Shown here one piece after another: positions 20,559 through 30,712 of a stretch of DNA of 64,000 nucleotides. Made by a program: the position numbers and the translations under genes. Numbering within the stretch: the stretch's first letter is position 1; the number at the start of each line of letters is the position of its first letter. The notes below the pieces were generated by a model. It ran no database searches. It saw only the letters and a list, made by a program, of their open reading frames with translations, and was not told where the DNA came from. The stretch is from Dictyophora rubrovolvata (taxonomy: Eukaryota > Basidiomycota > Agaricomycetes > Phallales > Phallaceae): assembly GCA_029959195.1 (NCBI GenBank), contig CP114120.1, forward strand, positions 372,001 to 436,000, written 5' to 3'.

Positions 20559-21985
20559 ATGACACTCCCTCGTGAAACACAAGTACTCATTGTCGGTGCA
20601 GGTCCTGTTGGGCTTGCCGCAGCTATTACTTTAACTCAACTAGGTGTTGAAGTAACATTGGTTGATGCGGAGTCTACGACACACACGGGGGGACGAGCAG
20701 CTGTAGTCCATTCCAGAACATTAGAGGTGAGAAAAAATACATATCCGATTCAGATTCGCGTTCGTTTAATCTCATCTCACAACTTGAAGGTTCTAGATAC
20801 AATCGGCCTCGCGAAACCAATCATCGAGCTCGGAACGCCCGTACCACAAGTTTTCGTCCGTGGAAAAACTAAAACATTATTTCACGTCGACTTTTCTCTT
20901 TTAAAAGACGAAAAGGCGAAATATTTATTTATGCTGTTGATTTCTCAAGAGGTTATCGAAAATTTCTTTGTGGATCAGCTTGAACGCCTTGGTAAGAGTG
21001 TGCACTATAACAAGAAGGCCGTCGATGTTCAGCCTATTGGGGATTCCAATTACGCCCGAGTGGAATTCGAAGATGGGACGAGCATTAATGCCGCGTATAT
21101 CATTGGTGCAGATGGTATTCATTCCATTGTGAGAGATATGTACATATATATCTTTCATATGACGGTACTGAATTAAATTACAAGGTTCGGAAATCTGCAC
21201 ACATAAGTTTTACCAATCCGTTTACACATCAATCATACGACGATCCTAACATGACACCCGCCTTCAACCTCATATTAACCGATTTGTATTTAAAAGAGCC
21301 ATTCTGTGAACACGTCCCTACAACCGCATTCTCCGTCTACGTCGACAATTTCTTCTTCTTGATTCCACTCCGGACCCTTCAAGACAGTGATGATCCAAAA
21401 AACAACAATGGCACCCCACCATGGAAAACATTCTGGAGAATCGGATTCGGATTTCCAAACACAGTTGAACTTCCTAAATATCCTACCCAGGAACAAATCC
21501 AACAACTTCTTGATGCGCGGAATCCCTGGAAGGCCTCCTCTTCTTCACCTATAGTTATCGACTCTATAATCTCATCTTCTCGTTATCGAATTCGCATCGC
21601 TCAAGCAGAAACTTATCATTCCAAAATAGGAAACGTCAATGTTTTATTAGCTGGTGACGCAGCGCATATGCATTCGCCTGTGGGGGGACAAGGCATGAAT
21701 TTAGGCATTTGCGACGCGGTATCCGCAGCCCAAGCTATTTACGCGCATATCCACTCTGGAATAGACAAGAACGACGCTATTATCTTCGCTGATTATTCCA
21801 AAAGGCGATATACGGTCGGAAGAAGAGTTATCAAAGCTACGAGAGCTTTTACGGCTATTGTGAATGCGAATTATGGGTGGAGGAGGATTGTGAGGAATGT
21901 TTTATTTAGGATTATGAATCGTTTTCGGTTTGTAAGGCATGCATTTGTTTGGAGGTTGTCTGGGTTGATTAATCGAGATGGCTAA
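20559..21985 (+). CDS. FAD-dependent monooxygenase (PHBH/TfdB-like)
   Basis: Three exons (20559-20726, 20790-21128, 21185-21985) give 435 residues. The first 40 residues hold the FAD dinucleotide fold VLIVGAGPVGLAAA. The second exon ends in GADGIHS, the DG motif that binds FAD and NAD(P)H. The third exon carries the second FAD motif LLAGDAAHMHSPVGGQGMN. These three motifs in this order mark class A flavin monooxygenases, which hydroxylate aromatic or polyketide substrates with NAD(P)H and O2. The C-terminal thioredoxin-like domain of phenol hydroxylases is absent, as in the shorter fungal forms. Without removal of the second intron the frame would run into a stop, which explains two apparent separate ORFs. 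It is divergent from the P450, and a shared pathway is possible but unproved. Confidence 0.88.
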
Positions 21986-22449
21986 AGGAAATAGCTGTTC
22001 ATTCATAAGTATTTGGTTACTAGGCTACTACTAGTGATGCGCTTTATCATAAAATCATCTTTTTAATTCAAGTCTTCAATGGGAGATATTCTGAAGTCAA
22101 TAACATTGTAGTATCAGACATAAGATATCAGTAATATAGTAGATTTCACTAATAGACATTATTCATACAGTCTTGACCGTATCCATTCGTCTGAACACGG
22201 TCTGAAGCTACGCTCCTCAGTCCTGTAATAAGCTCGTGAATGTCAGGCTGGCATTGACAAGGAAAGTATAATAGTATAATAGGGTAGAATAATACAGACT
22301 AGATTCCACAACTTTTTATGCACATGACATTTTTATAATAGAATTGGAATGCACTACTACAAAGACTCAATTCAAGACAAAGGAAATAAACATTAAAAGG
22401 AGCGAAGGATGACGTATTATCCTTCCACGTACGGGTACCGACCCTTTCA
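21986..22449. other. Intergenic, nothing recognised
   Basis: AT-rich 3' flank of the monooxygenase with no coding signal. Confidence 0.4.
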
Positions 22450-22627
22450 TTCCCTAGAGGAGTCCATGCAAGACTTAAAGAGAGTGCCGTCGGTGCTTAT
22501 TTAATATGGTCTGGAGTATGAATCGGAGCTTGAAGAGGAGAGGAAAACAGTGAATGACGGCGTCGAACGGAATTTAATATATAAATAATACCATAGGGTA
22601 TCTCTTTCATCACTATCTGACTGACTA

Positions 22628-23328
22628 TGTCGCAAAAATCGAAATGGGTTTATAATCCAAACCGGCTTTATTTTCTTGATGCAGCTCTGATTTTGCGTTA
22701 ATTTTCCTTTCGCGATGTATTTAACCTTAGTTTAATACAGCCTGCGTTTATAATCGGGTCTTTTCCCCAATGAATGGGCTGCAGCTTCGCCTTCGCTATG
22801 ATCGGTTAAGATCTATTTATCGGTTAATCGGCTAATGCCTCTTTGCACAAGCAAAAGAGGGTGGTCTGTGCGCAATATTGGGTTCCCTATATAAACTCGG
22901 GACTTGGCTATGTTTCGTCGACCGTGTCGCCCCTACTTGTAGTAATTATAGTAGTATAGTAATAGTAGTAATGGTAGTAATGGTAGTAATAGTAATAGTA
23001 ATAAATGTTAGTAGTAGTAACCCTTAGTAGTATAATCAGTAGTACTTCATTCCTGCATATAGACTATATACATTCAATATACTGTTTTGAAGACTACTCT
23101 CTAACTTGTGATCTTAACGACGAAAAAGTCCCCCCAAAAAAAAACAAAGAACAGGCATTTAATTTTTTATGTAGATTTTAAATAAAAAACTCTCGACTCA
23201 GTTAATAAACACGGCTGCAGGTTTGTCGTAGCCTTGAATTCATTATAATGCATTATAAACTGCCCCGGCGTCTAACGGCCTTATTAGGTTTATAATCCTA
23301 AATAAACTAATTTCGATTTTTGCGACAA
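22628..23328. mobile_element. Non-autonomous TIR DNA element (MITE-like), about 0.7 kb
   Basis: Begins TGTCGCAAAAATCGAAAT and ends with its inverse, giving an 18-bp perfect terminal inverted repeat. A further TTTATAATCC/GGATTATAAA pair occurs inside. It is flanked by TA on both sides (22626-22627, 23329-23330), which fits Tc1/mariner-like TA target duplication, although one extra A at the right end leaves the exact border open. There is no transposase frame. Its insertion into a decayed gene copy gives a clean before-and-after comparison with 63676. Confidence 0.75.
22938..23020 (+). repeat. (TAG)n-rich microsatellite
   Basis: Imperfect run of AGT/TAG and AATAGT units inside the TIR element. 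Confidence 0.7.
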
Positions 23329-23425
23329 TATGCTTTGGGCACAATTTATCAGTGAAGGATCGTTATGTTGAAAATGTGGTATTTTTGGCGCTAGGGCGGA
23401 TGTACTTTTATTATCGTCGCGATTA

Positions 23426-24140
23426 TCTGTTCGCCTTGGAAGTGCGAGGGTGTGTGCGTAATAAAACGATGTCAAATTGTTCCAGAGCTGTGTTTAAGCT
23501 AGTATTGGGGGTTCGGTCATTGATTTTAAAGCGACGGGGTCCTGGTTCCTTTATGTCCTGAAAGTTGGGGGCGGGACAACAAATGAACCGGCACCAAAGA
23601 CTAGCGACAACAGATGCAACAGATGCAGCAGCGTGGATGGTTGACCAAACGTGAAAATCGATTAAATATGATCAAAAGGGACCTAAAAAAGGATGTAAGA
23701 TGGCTGGTGTATGAAGGATGTAATACAAACAGTATTATTCTGCATCAAATCGTCGGTGTTTCGGTGATCGTCCGGTAGTGTGTGGTGTTTGTGTTTCCGC
23801 GAAGTTGACGACCTTTTATACAACAAAACCGAATCAAAGATAATAATAATCTAGTCATTTCGATTCATGTTTCTTTAAATCATTATTTATCGAAACTTGT
23901 ATAATCTATCGGTGGAGCTACCATTCAAAGGTTAATAATCATGAGCTGTTTAAAAGTTTAGGATTGAGAAGCACAAGAAGTACGGCCTGAGAAAGTATCC
24001 CACAATCACTGTAAATCATGCCCTCAGACGCAATGATATCCAGTGAACAAATGTAAGCATTGTCAATGCACATATAACATGAAAATACAACACATGACAT
24101 TCCTTGTTCTCAAAGTAGTTTTACTAGCAGTCGCACCGCA
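23426..24140. other. Intergenic with half of a direct repeat
   Basis: The segment about 23990-24062 resembles 24715-24802: shared TATCCCACAA, TCCAGTGAACAA and TGTAAGCATT. It lies just upstream of an F-box-like start, so the repeat may be a duplicated promoter or leader. Confidence 0.4.
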
Positions 24141-24224
24141 ATGGAGCCTGACTCGTCTCGGCATTCCGAGCATTTGCCTCCAATCACACGGAGCCCTTAC
24201 GAGATTTTCAAAGAAATACAATAG
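24141..24224 (+). pseudogene. F-box protein N-terminal remnant
   Basis: A 27-codon frame starting at ATG 24141 ends ...RSPYEIFKEIQ, resembling the LPYDIFRKII start of the neighbouring F-box genes, then stops. GTAAGT follows at once, so a spliced exon is possible, but nothing downstream continues the domain. The identification rests on a short match. Confidence 0.3.
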
Positions 24225-25299
24225 TAAGTCTTTTAACTCAGTGCTTCATTCAACAACTTCGGGCAGCCCGACGGACGATGAACCCGGTTACACACGGTCG
24301 CCGTTTGAACAAAGCTAATGAACTCAATGACGGTAAAGAAAATATTTTCTTAATATTTAAGGTAAGATTAGGGAGGGAAAAACTTTTAACTGCGTGCGAC
24401 GCCATAGGCGCCGTCCGGCTACGGCGTCAAAAAGCCGCGAAAATATTCCAAATTCCAGACAAAAGACCGTTTGGGACTTCTGATTTCTGCGTGTGCCATA
24501 CAACATACAATTCGATTGATATTTTCCTGAAAATATTTTTATCGAGCACATTTATCTGACGGTGTGAGTTTCAATCTGCAAACTGAAATGAGCTCCACAG
24601 CTTGCAGCGACGTGGATCGTTGACGTGGAAGTCTAAGATACGCCATTTCTATGTGGATGTTTCAACTGATCCAGTCAGAACAAGCAGTACTGGCAGAGTT
24701 TCAAGAGCCCTGAGCAGGTACCGTGACATATCCCACAACCATTGACATTGACGGTCATCTCGTCGAGTCGTCCCTCGGATTCCAGTGAACAAGTGTAAGC
24801 ATTAATGTCTACGGTCGTTTAGCAAAACTAATGATTCCAAAGAACAGAGAGGACTTGAAGTTTGAAGCTTAAGGACCGGGAAGATCTTAGACGAGTGTGG
24901 GGCTGAATCTTTAAACGCAATACTTTGAATCGGTGGGTCTGTCGGAAGAGGGAGGAGTGCATCTCTATCGCGTATTGGCATGATCCATTCCATGAGTATC
25001 GTTTAATTCGAGGTATACGTTCAAGAGCGAAGGACCGGATCGACGAAGTACCTCCATTATCCCACCAGGTTTCATCGGACGAGTGTGTGAACGTCTTATT
25101 AGTTTAGGGGATAAGACCGTGAGGAGTTAAGCCTTAAGAGATCTCTCTAGGAAGGGAGGCATACTGTAGTATGATCTGACAAGTAACTAGCTATGTACAG
25201 ATCGATACTATACACAAAATATCTACTGGTCTGTGCAGTGACGTGTACAATAACAAGTGTACTTCTATCTGTGAGAACTATCAGATATTCCAACGTTAG
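24225..25299. other. Intergenic with second half of the direct repeat
   Basis: Contains 24715-24802, the partner of 23990-24062. Otherwise only short motif-free frames. Confidence 0.35.
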
Positions 25300-26925
25300 T
25301 CAAACCTCAGGAAGAGAAGGCAATGCCATAACAGAATAGAAAACTCTCGCAGGGTTTCCAACACGAACATGTAATTGGCAAGGATAGTCTCCCGCCTCTA
25401 GACGTAAACCAGGAAACGTTTGAAGCAGTCCTGCATGGTTCCTTTTTGGTGCATCGCGGAGTTCCACGGTTACTTCACGTAACAAAGGACAAGGAAGTAC
25501 AGGCGTAGTGGACATTGGCGGGTCATTATTATGCTCCGGATCCTGTATCGGATCCGCGGCACTCATACTTTTGTATTTATCCAAGGCTTTCGTTAATAAA
25601 TCTTTGTTTTTTTGAACATTCGGTAACAATGCAGCTAAGCACAAGAGGCACATTTCGTCTGCATCACCCAGATCAGGGTGATGGGTAATATCCGGTTTAA
25701 TAACCAAAGACTTCAGACTCGACATTGAAGCGAAAAGTGTCGGAAATATATCAACGTAGTAACCCGAGAAATCTCCAATTTCGAGTTCCATGTGAGTGAT
25801 ACTGGAGGATGATTTGAAAGCGCGCATTACCGGATCCCAACGATCCACTAGGTCATCCATGTCGTCGTAGATATAGATAAATCGATTGATATGATTATTA
25901 TTCAATTTTTCTTGAAAGGCCAACCGTGCAAAGGAGGGAGAGGCTCGGAGATGAAGGGATGTAAAATGCGCCCGAGATAAAATTTGGGATACAGACGGCG
26001 GCTGTTCAAGGTCCTGGGAAGCAAAATACCACTGAATATGTGAGGGTAGAGTTACGTGTTTCAAAACAAGGTCTGTCAACCCGATCATATGGTCCACCTC
26101 GAGCACGAGCCTCTCCAGGAATGGCAAACCAACCTTACGGTCAGAAGGTTGTTCGAGATTTGCCGACACATTATCCTTACCGACATAAAGAAGAAGAAGC
26201 TTAAGGCGGGGGGTTGATGCTAGGAGATCAAGGAAACGACCAAAGTTCAAGTCGAAAACCAGGGTGAGACGCAGCTCCGATAGATTTTGCAACACAGGAC
26301 AGCCTAATTCTTCCAAATCACGGGAAAGTCGATGATGCAATCGCTCAAGCCTTGGTGCATCTCCCGAAAACAGCTTCTTAATAACTGCGTGATCGGGACT
26401 GGAGTCCGGGTCACGGTTGTACCAAAACGAAAGCGTCTGTAGTTTGGGTGTGGGTCGTTGAAGGTATGAAACAACCTGCTGGGCCAATACTTCTATAGAA
26501 TCGGGAGGAGAAAGGAGAGGACCTTGACCCTGATCGTAAAATTCCACCCGCAACAGTCTGAATCGATGGATTTGCTGGAAGAGGGCCGAAAGCACCTTCG
26601 ACATCTCATCGTAACTCGTCTCGGATGTCATGTCTTGCTCGATGAAGAGGAACACGTTTAATAAAGAAGAATCCGACCGATGAAGCAGCTCCATTATCCA
26701 CTCGGGGCACATATCTGGAAGTAAAATGCACGTCCACATTGTAGGATCTGATAAGAGAGCACGTCTCCACGAACGGCAGACATGCGAGGCGGGTGTGGGA
26801 GGCGATAGGAGTTCTATATTGAATTCGGCTTCTTCGGCTTCGGACAACTCCAGTGTATAAACATAGGTATAACGCATAATTTCGCTGAAAATTTCGTGAG
26901 GAAAACGTTCAAAGGCAGGAGCCAT
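25300..26925 (-). CDS. F-box protein, 541 residues, single exon
   Basis: The first 75 residues form an F-box of the local type: FPHEIFSEIMRYTYVYT, then ASHVCRSWRRALLSDPTMWTC. F-box proteins join SKP1 and cullin-1 and choose substrates for ubiquitination. The rest (80-541) is a repeat-like leucine-rich region with LxELxL and LPxLxxLxLEV units, probably a solenoid that binds the target. The start is set by the ATG just before APAFERFPHEIF, in line with its relatives at 27667, 33291 and 35520. No intron is needed. It stands head to head with the 27667 gene, with about 0.74 kb between starts. Confidence 0.85.
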   Translation of the reverse strand: MAPAFERFPHEIFSEIMRYTYVYTLELSEAEEAEFNIELLSPPTPASHVCRSWRRALLSDPTMWTCILLPDMCPEWIMELLHRSDSSLLNVFLFIEQDMTSETSYDEMSKVLSALFQQIHRFRLLRVEFYDQGQGPLLSPPDSIEVLAQQVVSYLQRPTPKLQTLSFWYNRDPDSSPDHAVIKKLFSGDAPRLERLHHRLSRDLEELGCPVLQNLSELRLTLVFDLNFGRFLDLLASTPRLKLLLLYVGKDNVSANLEQPSDRKVGLPFLERLVLEVDHMIGLTDLVLKHVTLPSHIQWYFASQDLEQPPSVSQILSRAHFTSLHLRASPSFARLAFQEKLNNNHINRFIYIYDDMDDLVDRWDPVMRAFKSSSSITHMELEIGDFSGYYVDIFPTLFASMSSLKSLVIKPDITHHPDLGDADEMCLLCLAALLPNVQKNKDLLTKALDKYKSMSAADPIQDPEHNNDPPMSTTPVLPCPLLREVTVELRDAPKRNHAGLLQTFPGLRLEAGDYPCQLHVRVGNPARVFYSVMALPSLPEV

Positions 26926-27194
26926 TCTGCTGAATATGTTTTTGGTGCGTGGTGGTCAGGAAAATTTTACGGCAAGGCGTTAATTTGTGGGCGTGTACTA
27001 TTAGGCGCCATTAAATAATATTTAAATCATTTAAATGCAATGCTTCCCGCATTCCAGTAAGAACGGAGCGTACAAGGTGAAAAAAGGTTGAACTGAGCTC
27101 GAAGTCAATTGGGAGTTGAAATATAATCATCAAAGTTGATGCTAAAAAACGGCATTCGTATTGGCTTCACTGGCATTACGTATAGTGGTTTGTT
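26926..27194. other. Intergenic, upstream of two divergent F-box genes
   Basis: AT-rich, no coding signal. Likely promoter of the minus-strand F-box gene. Confidence 0.35.
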
Positions 27195-27333
27195 CCGAGT
27201 CGTCGTGATACAAAAGTTTGATTTTAGCTTCGACAAAGAACTGAGACTTCTAGGTAGTGGGAATCATCTCTGAAGGATAATTTTACTCTCATCAAAAACC
27301 TGCCACTTCCTGTAACAATTAAGGCTCGCATGA
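27195..27333 (+). pseudogene. Fragment of a P450 last exon
   Basis: Translation gives RVVVIQKFDFSFDK, then frame-broken ESSL..FTL..KNLPLPVTIKAR, matching the last exon of the 17078-19398 P450 (MRVVV..LIQKFDFSFDK..ESSLTDYFTLVKNLPLPVTIKVRT). DNA identity is high in blocks such as AAGTTTGATTTTAGCTTCGAC and AAAACCTGCCACTTCCTG. The heme loop and everything upstream are absent, and a stop and a frame change are visible, so this is a dead fragment of a duplicate. Confidence 0.75.
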
Positions 27334-27666
27334 ATCAGCCTTACTAGCCGTGGGGCACAGTTCGCGTAATACTTTTTGGCCGATATCTCTTTAAGGAAGG
27401 AATTATACGTTGCCCTGATCCGAGTCCTTATGTCCAATGTGCCTGGTTGGACCTGGTCTCATTGCTGGTGGACAGGTGCCCAGTGTCCAATGCCCAATGT
27501 CCACTGCAGCGGGTTTGGGCACAGTAATGTCCAATATATACGTAAAGGGGAAGGTGTGTATATCAAGTGCAAGCAAAATACATCTTCGCTATTCAAGTTT
27601 TCCTCACCTCTCCCAACATAGTACACTCTCACACGCAACATTCTTACACTCACACCACTTCTCAAT

Positions 27667-28674
27667 ATGCAATCTGTATTCAATCGTGTTCCCAGCGAGA
27701 TCTTCAGAAAGATCATTCTCTACGCTTATTCCTACGAACGGGACCAAAACCAAGAAGCACCCGTGGATGACGACCTCATAGATATAGACTTCAAAGTAGT
27801 CTTGCCTCCAATCGGCGCATCGCATGTATGTCGTTCGTGGAGACAAACGCTTCTCTCAGACCCCACCATGTGGACATGCCTTCCAGTCCCTCATCTTCCA
27901 CCGTGGGCAATAACTGAACTAATCCCTCGATCGAGACCAGCAACGTTGAATATATATCTCGATCTGAATTGTTACCTGACGATGTCAAGTGTTAAATTAA
28001 ACCGAGAGACATCAACGATGCTATCCGCCCTGTTCAAGGAGGTTCACCGCTTTCGATTATTGCACGTGCGGGCAAGTGAACCATACAGTTACTATGAGCC
28101 TCATAGGCTCAAATTGGAGGAATGGATGAATTGCATTTTAACATACCTCGAGCGGCCGGCGCCGAAATTACAAAGCTTCGGTCTCTGGACTCATAAGCTC
28201 CTGGAGGGAACCACCCTATTCAATGGAGAAGCTCGGAATTTGAAACAACTCCATTACGAGCTTTCCGACAATTTTTGCTCATCGCGTCTTTTTCTGTTTG
28301 ACACCAACCTAGTCAAACTCGACGTGACTCTACATGCCGGAATCCAATTCAATCACTTTTTGGACCTCCTTGAACTATCATCCCCCAACCTAAAATCGCT
28401 CCTCATTCGCGGCCCTTGCCATTCTATCGTTGTCTCATCCGCAGGTCGACAGGTTAACTTTCCACGTCTGGAGAGGTTTGTTATAGTCAAGATCATCCGA
28501 CTCATTGTGGGCAAAATTTTAGCGCACATCTCTTATCCTCAGGGTGCTAAGGTTCACGTCACAATCGAACCGCAGTGGGAAGTCCTTGTGCGATACAACC
28601 CCGATGAGGCTTTCCGTTCTTCGCCAGCTCTTGTGCCCCCGTCTTTCCTAGATTTCCCGTTATTCGGTCAGTGA
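27667..28674 (+). CDS. F-box protein, short form (335 residues)
   Basis: Starts MQSVFNRVPSEIFRKIILYAYSY and continues ASHVCRSWRQTLLSDPTMWTC, so the F-box is intact. The leucine-rich part follows the relatives up to about the position of their KWQITSQY strand, then ends at a stop after PSFLDFPLFGQ. It is 200-270 residues shorter than its paralogues, so the C-terminal third of the solenoid is missing. It may be a truncated but expressed gene, or an early pseudogene. The head-to-head partner is the 25300-26925 gene. Confidence 0.75.
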   Translation: MQSVFNRVPSEIFRKIILYAYSYERDQNQEAPVDDDLIDIDFKVVLPPIGASHVCRSWRQTLLSDPTMWTCLPVPHLPPWAITELIPRSRPATLNIYLDLNCYLTMSSVKLNRETSTMLSALFKEVHRFRLLHVRASEPYSYYEPHRLKLEEWMNCILTYLERPAPKLQSFGLWTHKLLEGTTLFNGEARNLKQLHYELSDNFCSSRLFLFDTNLVKLDVTLHAGIQFNHFLDLLELSSPNLKSLLIRGPCHSIVVSSAGRQVNFPRLERFVIVKIIRLIVGKILAHISYPQGAKVHVTIEPQWEVLVRYNPDEAFRSSPALVPPSFLDFPLFGQ

Positions 28675-29512
28675 CAGTGCCCTTAAATGGAACAGGCGCA
28701 CGTACTGGAAAGGTAGATGACAAGTTGACGTTGTATGGGAGGTAGATAAAATACACATAAAACGAACTGTGTGCATAAAGGAGGCAAATGCCTGGGATCG
28801 TTAAATATACACAAAAAAGGGCTGGGCACCGTAGACAATAGTCCTGAAATGATGTAATCTATGATGGGTGACAAGGAAGACAAAGGACTTACAAATATAG
28901 AACGGATTCCCTTTTATCTTCACCATTGCCTTGTATTACCATGATTACCAGCGCAGAACACAGTGGAAGACATTGACAATAGTATGGTCACCTGGACGAA
29001 TAGATGGGCAGATCAGAAGCGATAAACGAGGGCAACATGAACATTGACCACATCATCTCCATAATTGGGGCCATCTCGGTGAGCAGATCAGCGGTAGCAT
29101 TGAAGGGCAGGTCCAGAAAACCGAGCTCAAAAAACGGGCGAAGGAGATTCGGAACGAATCAGCCAGGTATGGGAGGATGAAAGAGATCGATGGGTCGCTA
29201 GCGCAAGCCGAGTCCCGTCGAGTCCTAAAACTGACGTCATGACTCAGACGTCACATGCGCGCACTTCAACATCAATCGTGCACTCCACACTTCAAACATG
29301 TTTTTACTCCCTTCCTCCTCTAATTTTCCTCCTATATTTATATATTGACCTCCCCCCCGAGTCAACACCCTGTTTCAAGTCAGTCATATTTCAAAATTGC
29401 GCGCAAAAAAACCCTTTATTGAAAAAAAAAGATAAACCAATAGACGACGGACGAGAGAATGTCTAGGTATATTAAGTAAAGGGTATAGTACTAAAAGACA
29501 TAATCATTGAAT
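28675..29512. other. Convergent intergenic region, nothing recognised
   Basis: Between the short F-box gene and the minus-strand secreted repeat protein. Only short motif-free frames. Confidence 0.4.
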
Positions 29513-30583
29513 TTATAAGATAGTGACAGTGTTTCCATTCGCGACATTGTTAGCGATGCTGTTATAGTTCAAAGCCACGTTGAGAATGCTGGCGTCGATT
29601 TCAGCGCAGACCTTGAGGAATAAACAGTGAGCCACATAAAAACACTAATGAGAAAGTAGAAAATGATTCACATGGGCAATGATGGGGATGACAGCTTTGA
29701 TAACGGCTACTACGGGAGCAGCAACACCAACAAGGCTGCCGGGGGCTACAATAACATTGCTTGCATTCCCGACGTTGCTGCCAACCCGGTTGCAAGTGGC
29801 GGTGACAGTAGCGATAATGGTCTTGGCATCGACACCGGCCTGACAAAATAATCAGAACTATTGAAGCTGAGTTATGAGAACCATAACTTACATTGACCAA
29901 TGCCTTGATGACGGCGAAAATGCATGCAACAGCCTGAGCGAGCACGTTAACAGCTGCACGCTTGGCGACGGAAATGCTATTGTTGTTCGCGGAGTCATTG
30001 AGGATGTTGTTGTAGCTGAGACCAATGTTGCCAATTGCGGCGTTAGCATCAACACCAACCTGATACCAACAAAAAATCATGCTCAGCGAAACCGCGATAA
30101 CACCAGAAAGAAATCACGTTACCCTAGCGCAGAGAGCAATTAAGGCCTTGAGGACTGCAATAACAGGGGCAATGGCAGTGGCGACAGCGCGGTCATGGTG
30201 GAGGTTGACAGCGGAAGAGGCAGCGTTTACAGCCGGGTTTTTAGCATTAACGCCAACGGGAACCCTGTTGGCACCGACGTTCTGAACAGCCACATCACGA
30301 GCAATATCAATATGGTTGTTATTAAGGTCGTTGTTTGCGACGCTGTTGTATGCAGCATTGACGTTGCCAATAGAGGCATCGCCAACGACATGACCCTGTG
30401 AGTGTTAGTCACAATGAACTCGTCGTTTAAATTTTTATAGAATCTTACGTGGGCAACGGCTCCGACAGCAGCATAGACGGGGGCTGTGACTGGAGCAACT
30501 ACGCTAGCGACCGATGCACCCGGAATGAGAGTAGGAGCAGCCAAAGCAGCAGCGGCAAAAGATAAGAAAGCGAAAGCGCGCAT
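29513..30583 (-). CDS. Secreted Ala/Val/Asn-rich protein with exon-encoded internal repeats
   Basis: Five exons: 30449-30583, 30123-30395, 29892-30059, 29672-29839, 29513-29611 (280 residues). All junctions are phase 0. The N-terminus MRAFAFLSFAAAALA is a signal peptide. Each of the next four exons encodes one repeat that opens with (G)VDAxIxN(I/V), goes on to Y/CN(S/N)(I/V)xxNxxNxN and ends with an Ala/Val/Ile-rich helix such as APVIAVLKALI. The two middle repeat exons are both exactly 168 nt, so they plausibly arose by exon duplication. The protein is probably extracellular or wall-bound. I do not recognise the family. It is not a hydrophobin, since the eight-Cys pattern is missing. The frames seen on either strand without splicing are fragments. 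Confidence 0.75.
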
Positions 30584-30700
30584 TGTTTTCGTCGAAATAA
30601 AGATTGTGAGTGTTAAAAAGAGAGGTGAGAAGTGCTCGGAGAAGCTGAGAGTGCAAATGCAATTGTAAGAAGTGGGATGGGAGAACGAGGCGGGAGCACC

Positions 30701-30712
30701 ACGGGTTTTTAT
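30701..30712 (-). promoter_or_regulatory. TATA box of the secreted repeat protein
   Basis: GTATAAAAAC on the minus strand about 120 bp before the ATG at 30583, a plausible core promoter. Confidence 0.5.

Larger units (their letters stand above)
22450..23425 (+). pseudogene. Decayed copy of the 63470 gene, split by an inserted element
   Basis: Bases 22450-22627 match 63505-63675 (ATGCAAGACTTAAAGAG, GTGCCGTC(G/A)GTGCTTATT, TATCTCTTTCATCACTATC). Bases 23329-23425 match the continuation at 63676-63765 (TCAGTGAAG, AGGATCG, CTAGGGCGGATGTACTTT). The reading frame is broken by several substitutions and small indels, so it is a dead copy. The 0.7 kb between the two halves is an inserted terminal-inverted-repeat element. 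No copy of the downstream intron or later exons is visible. Confidence 0.75.
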
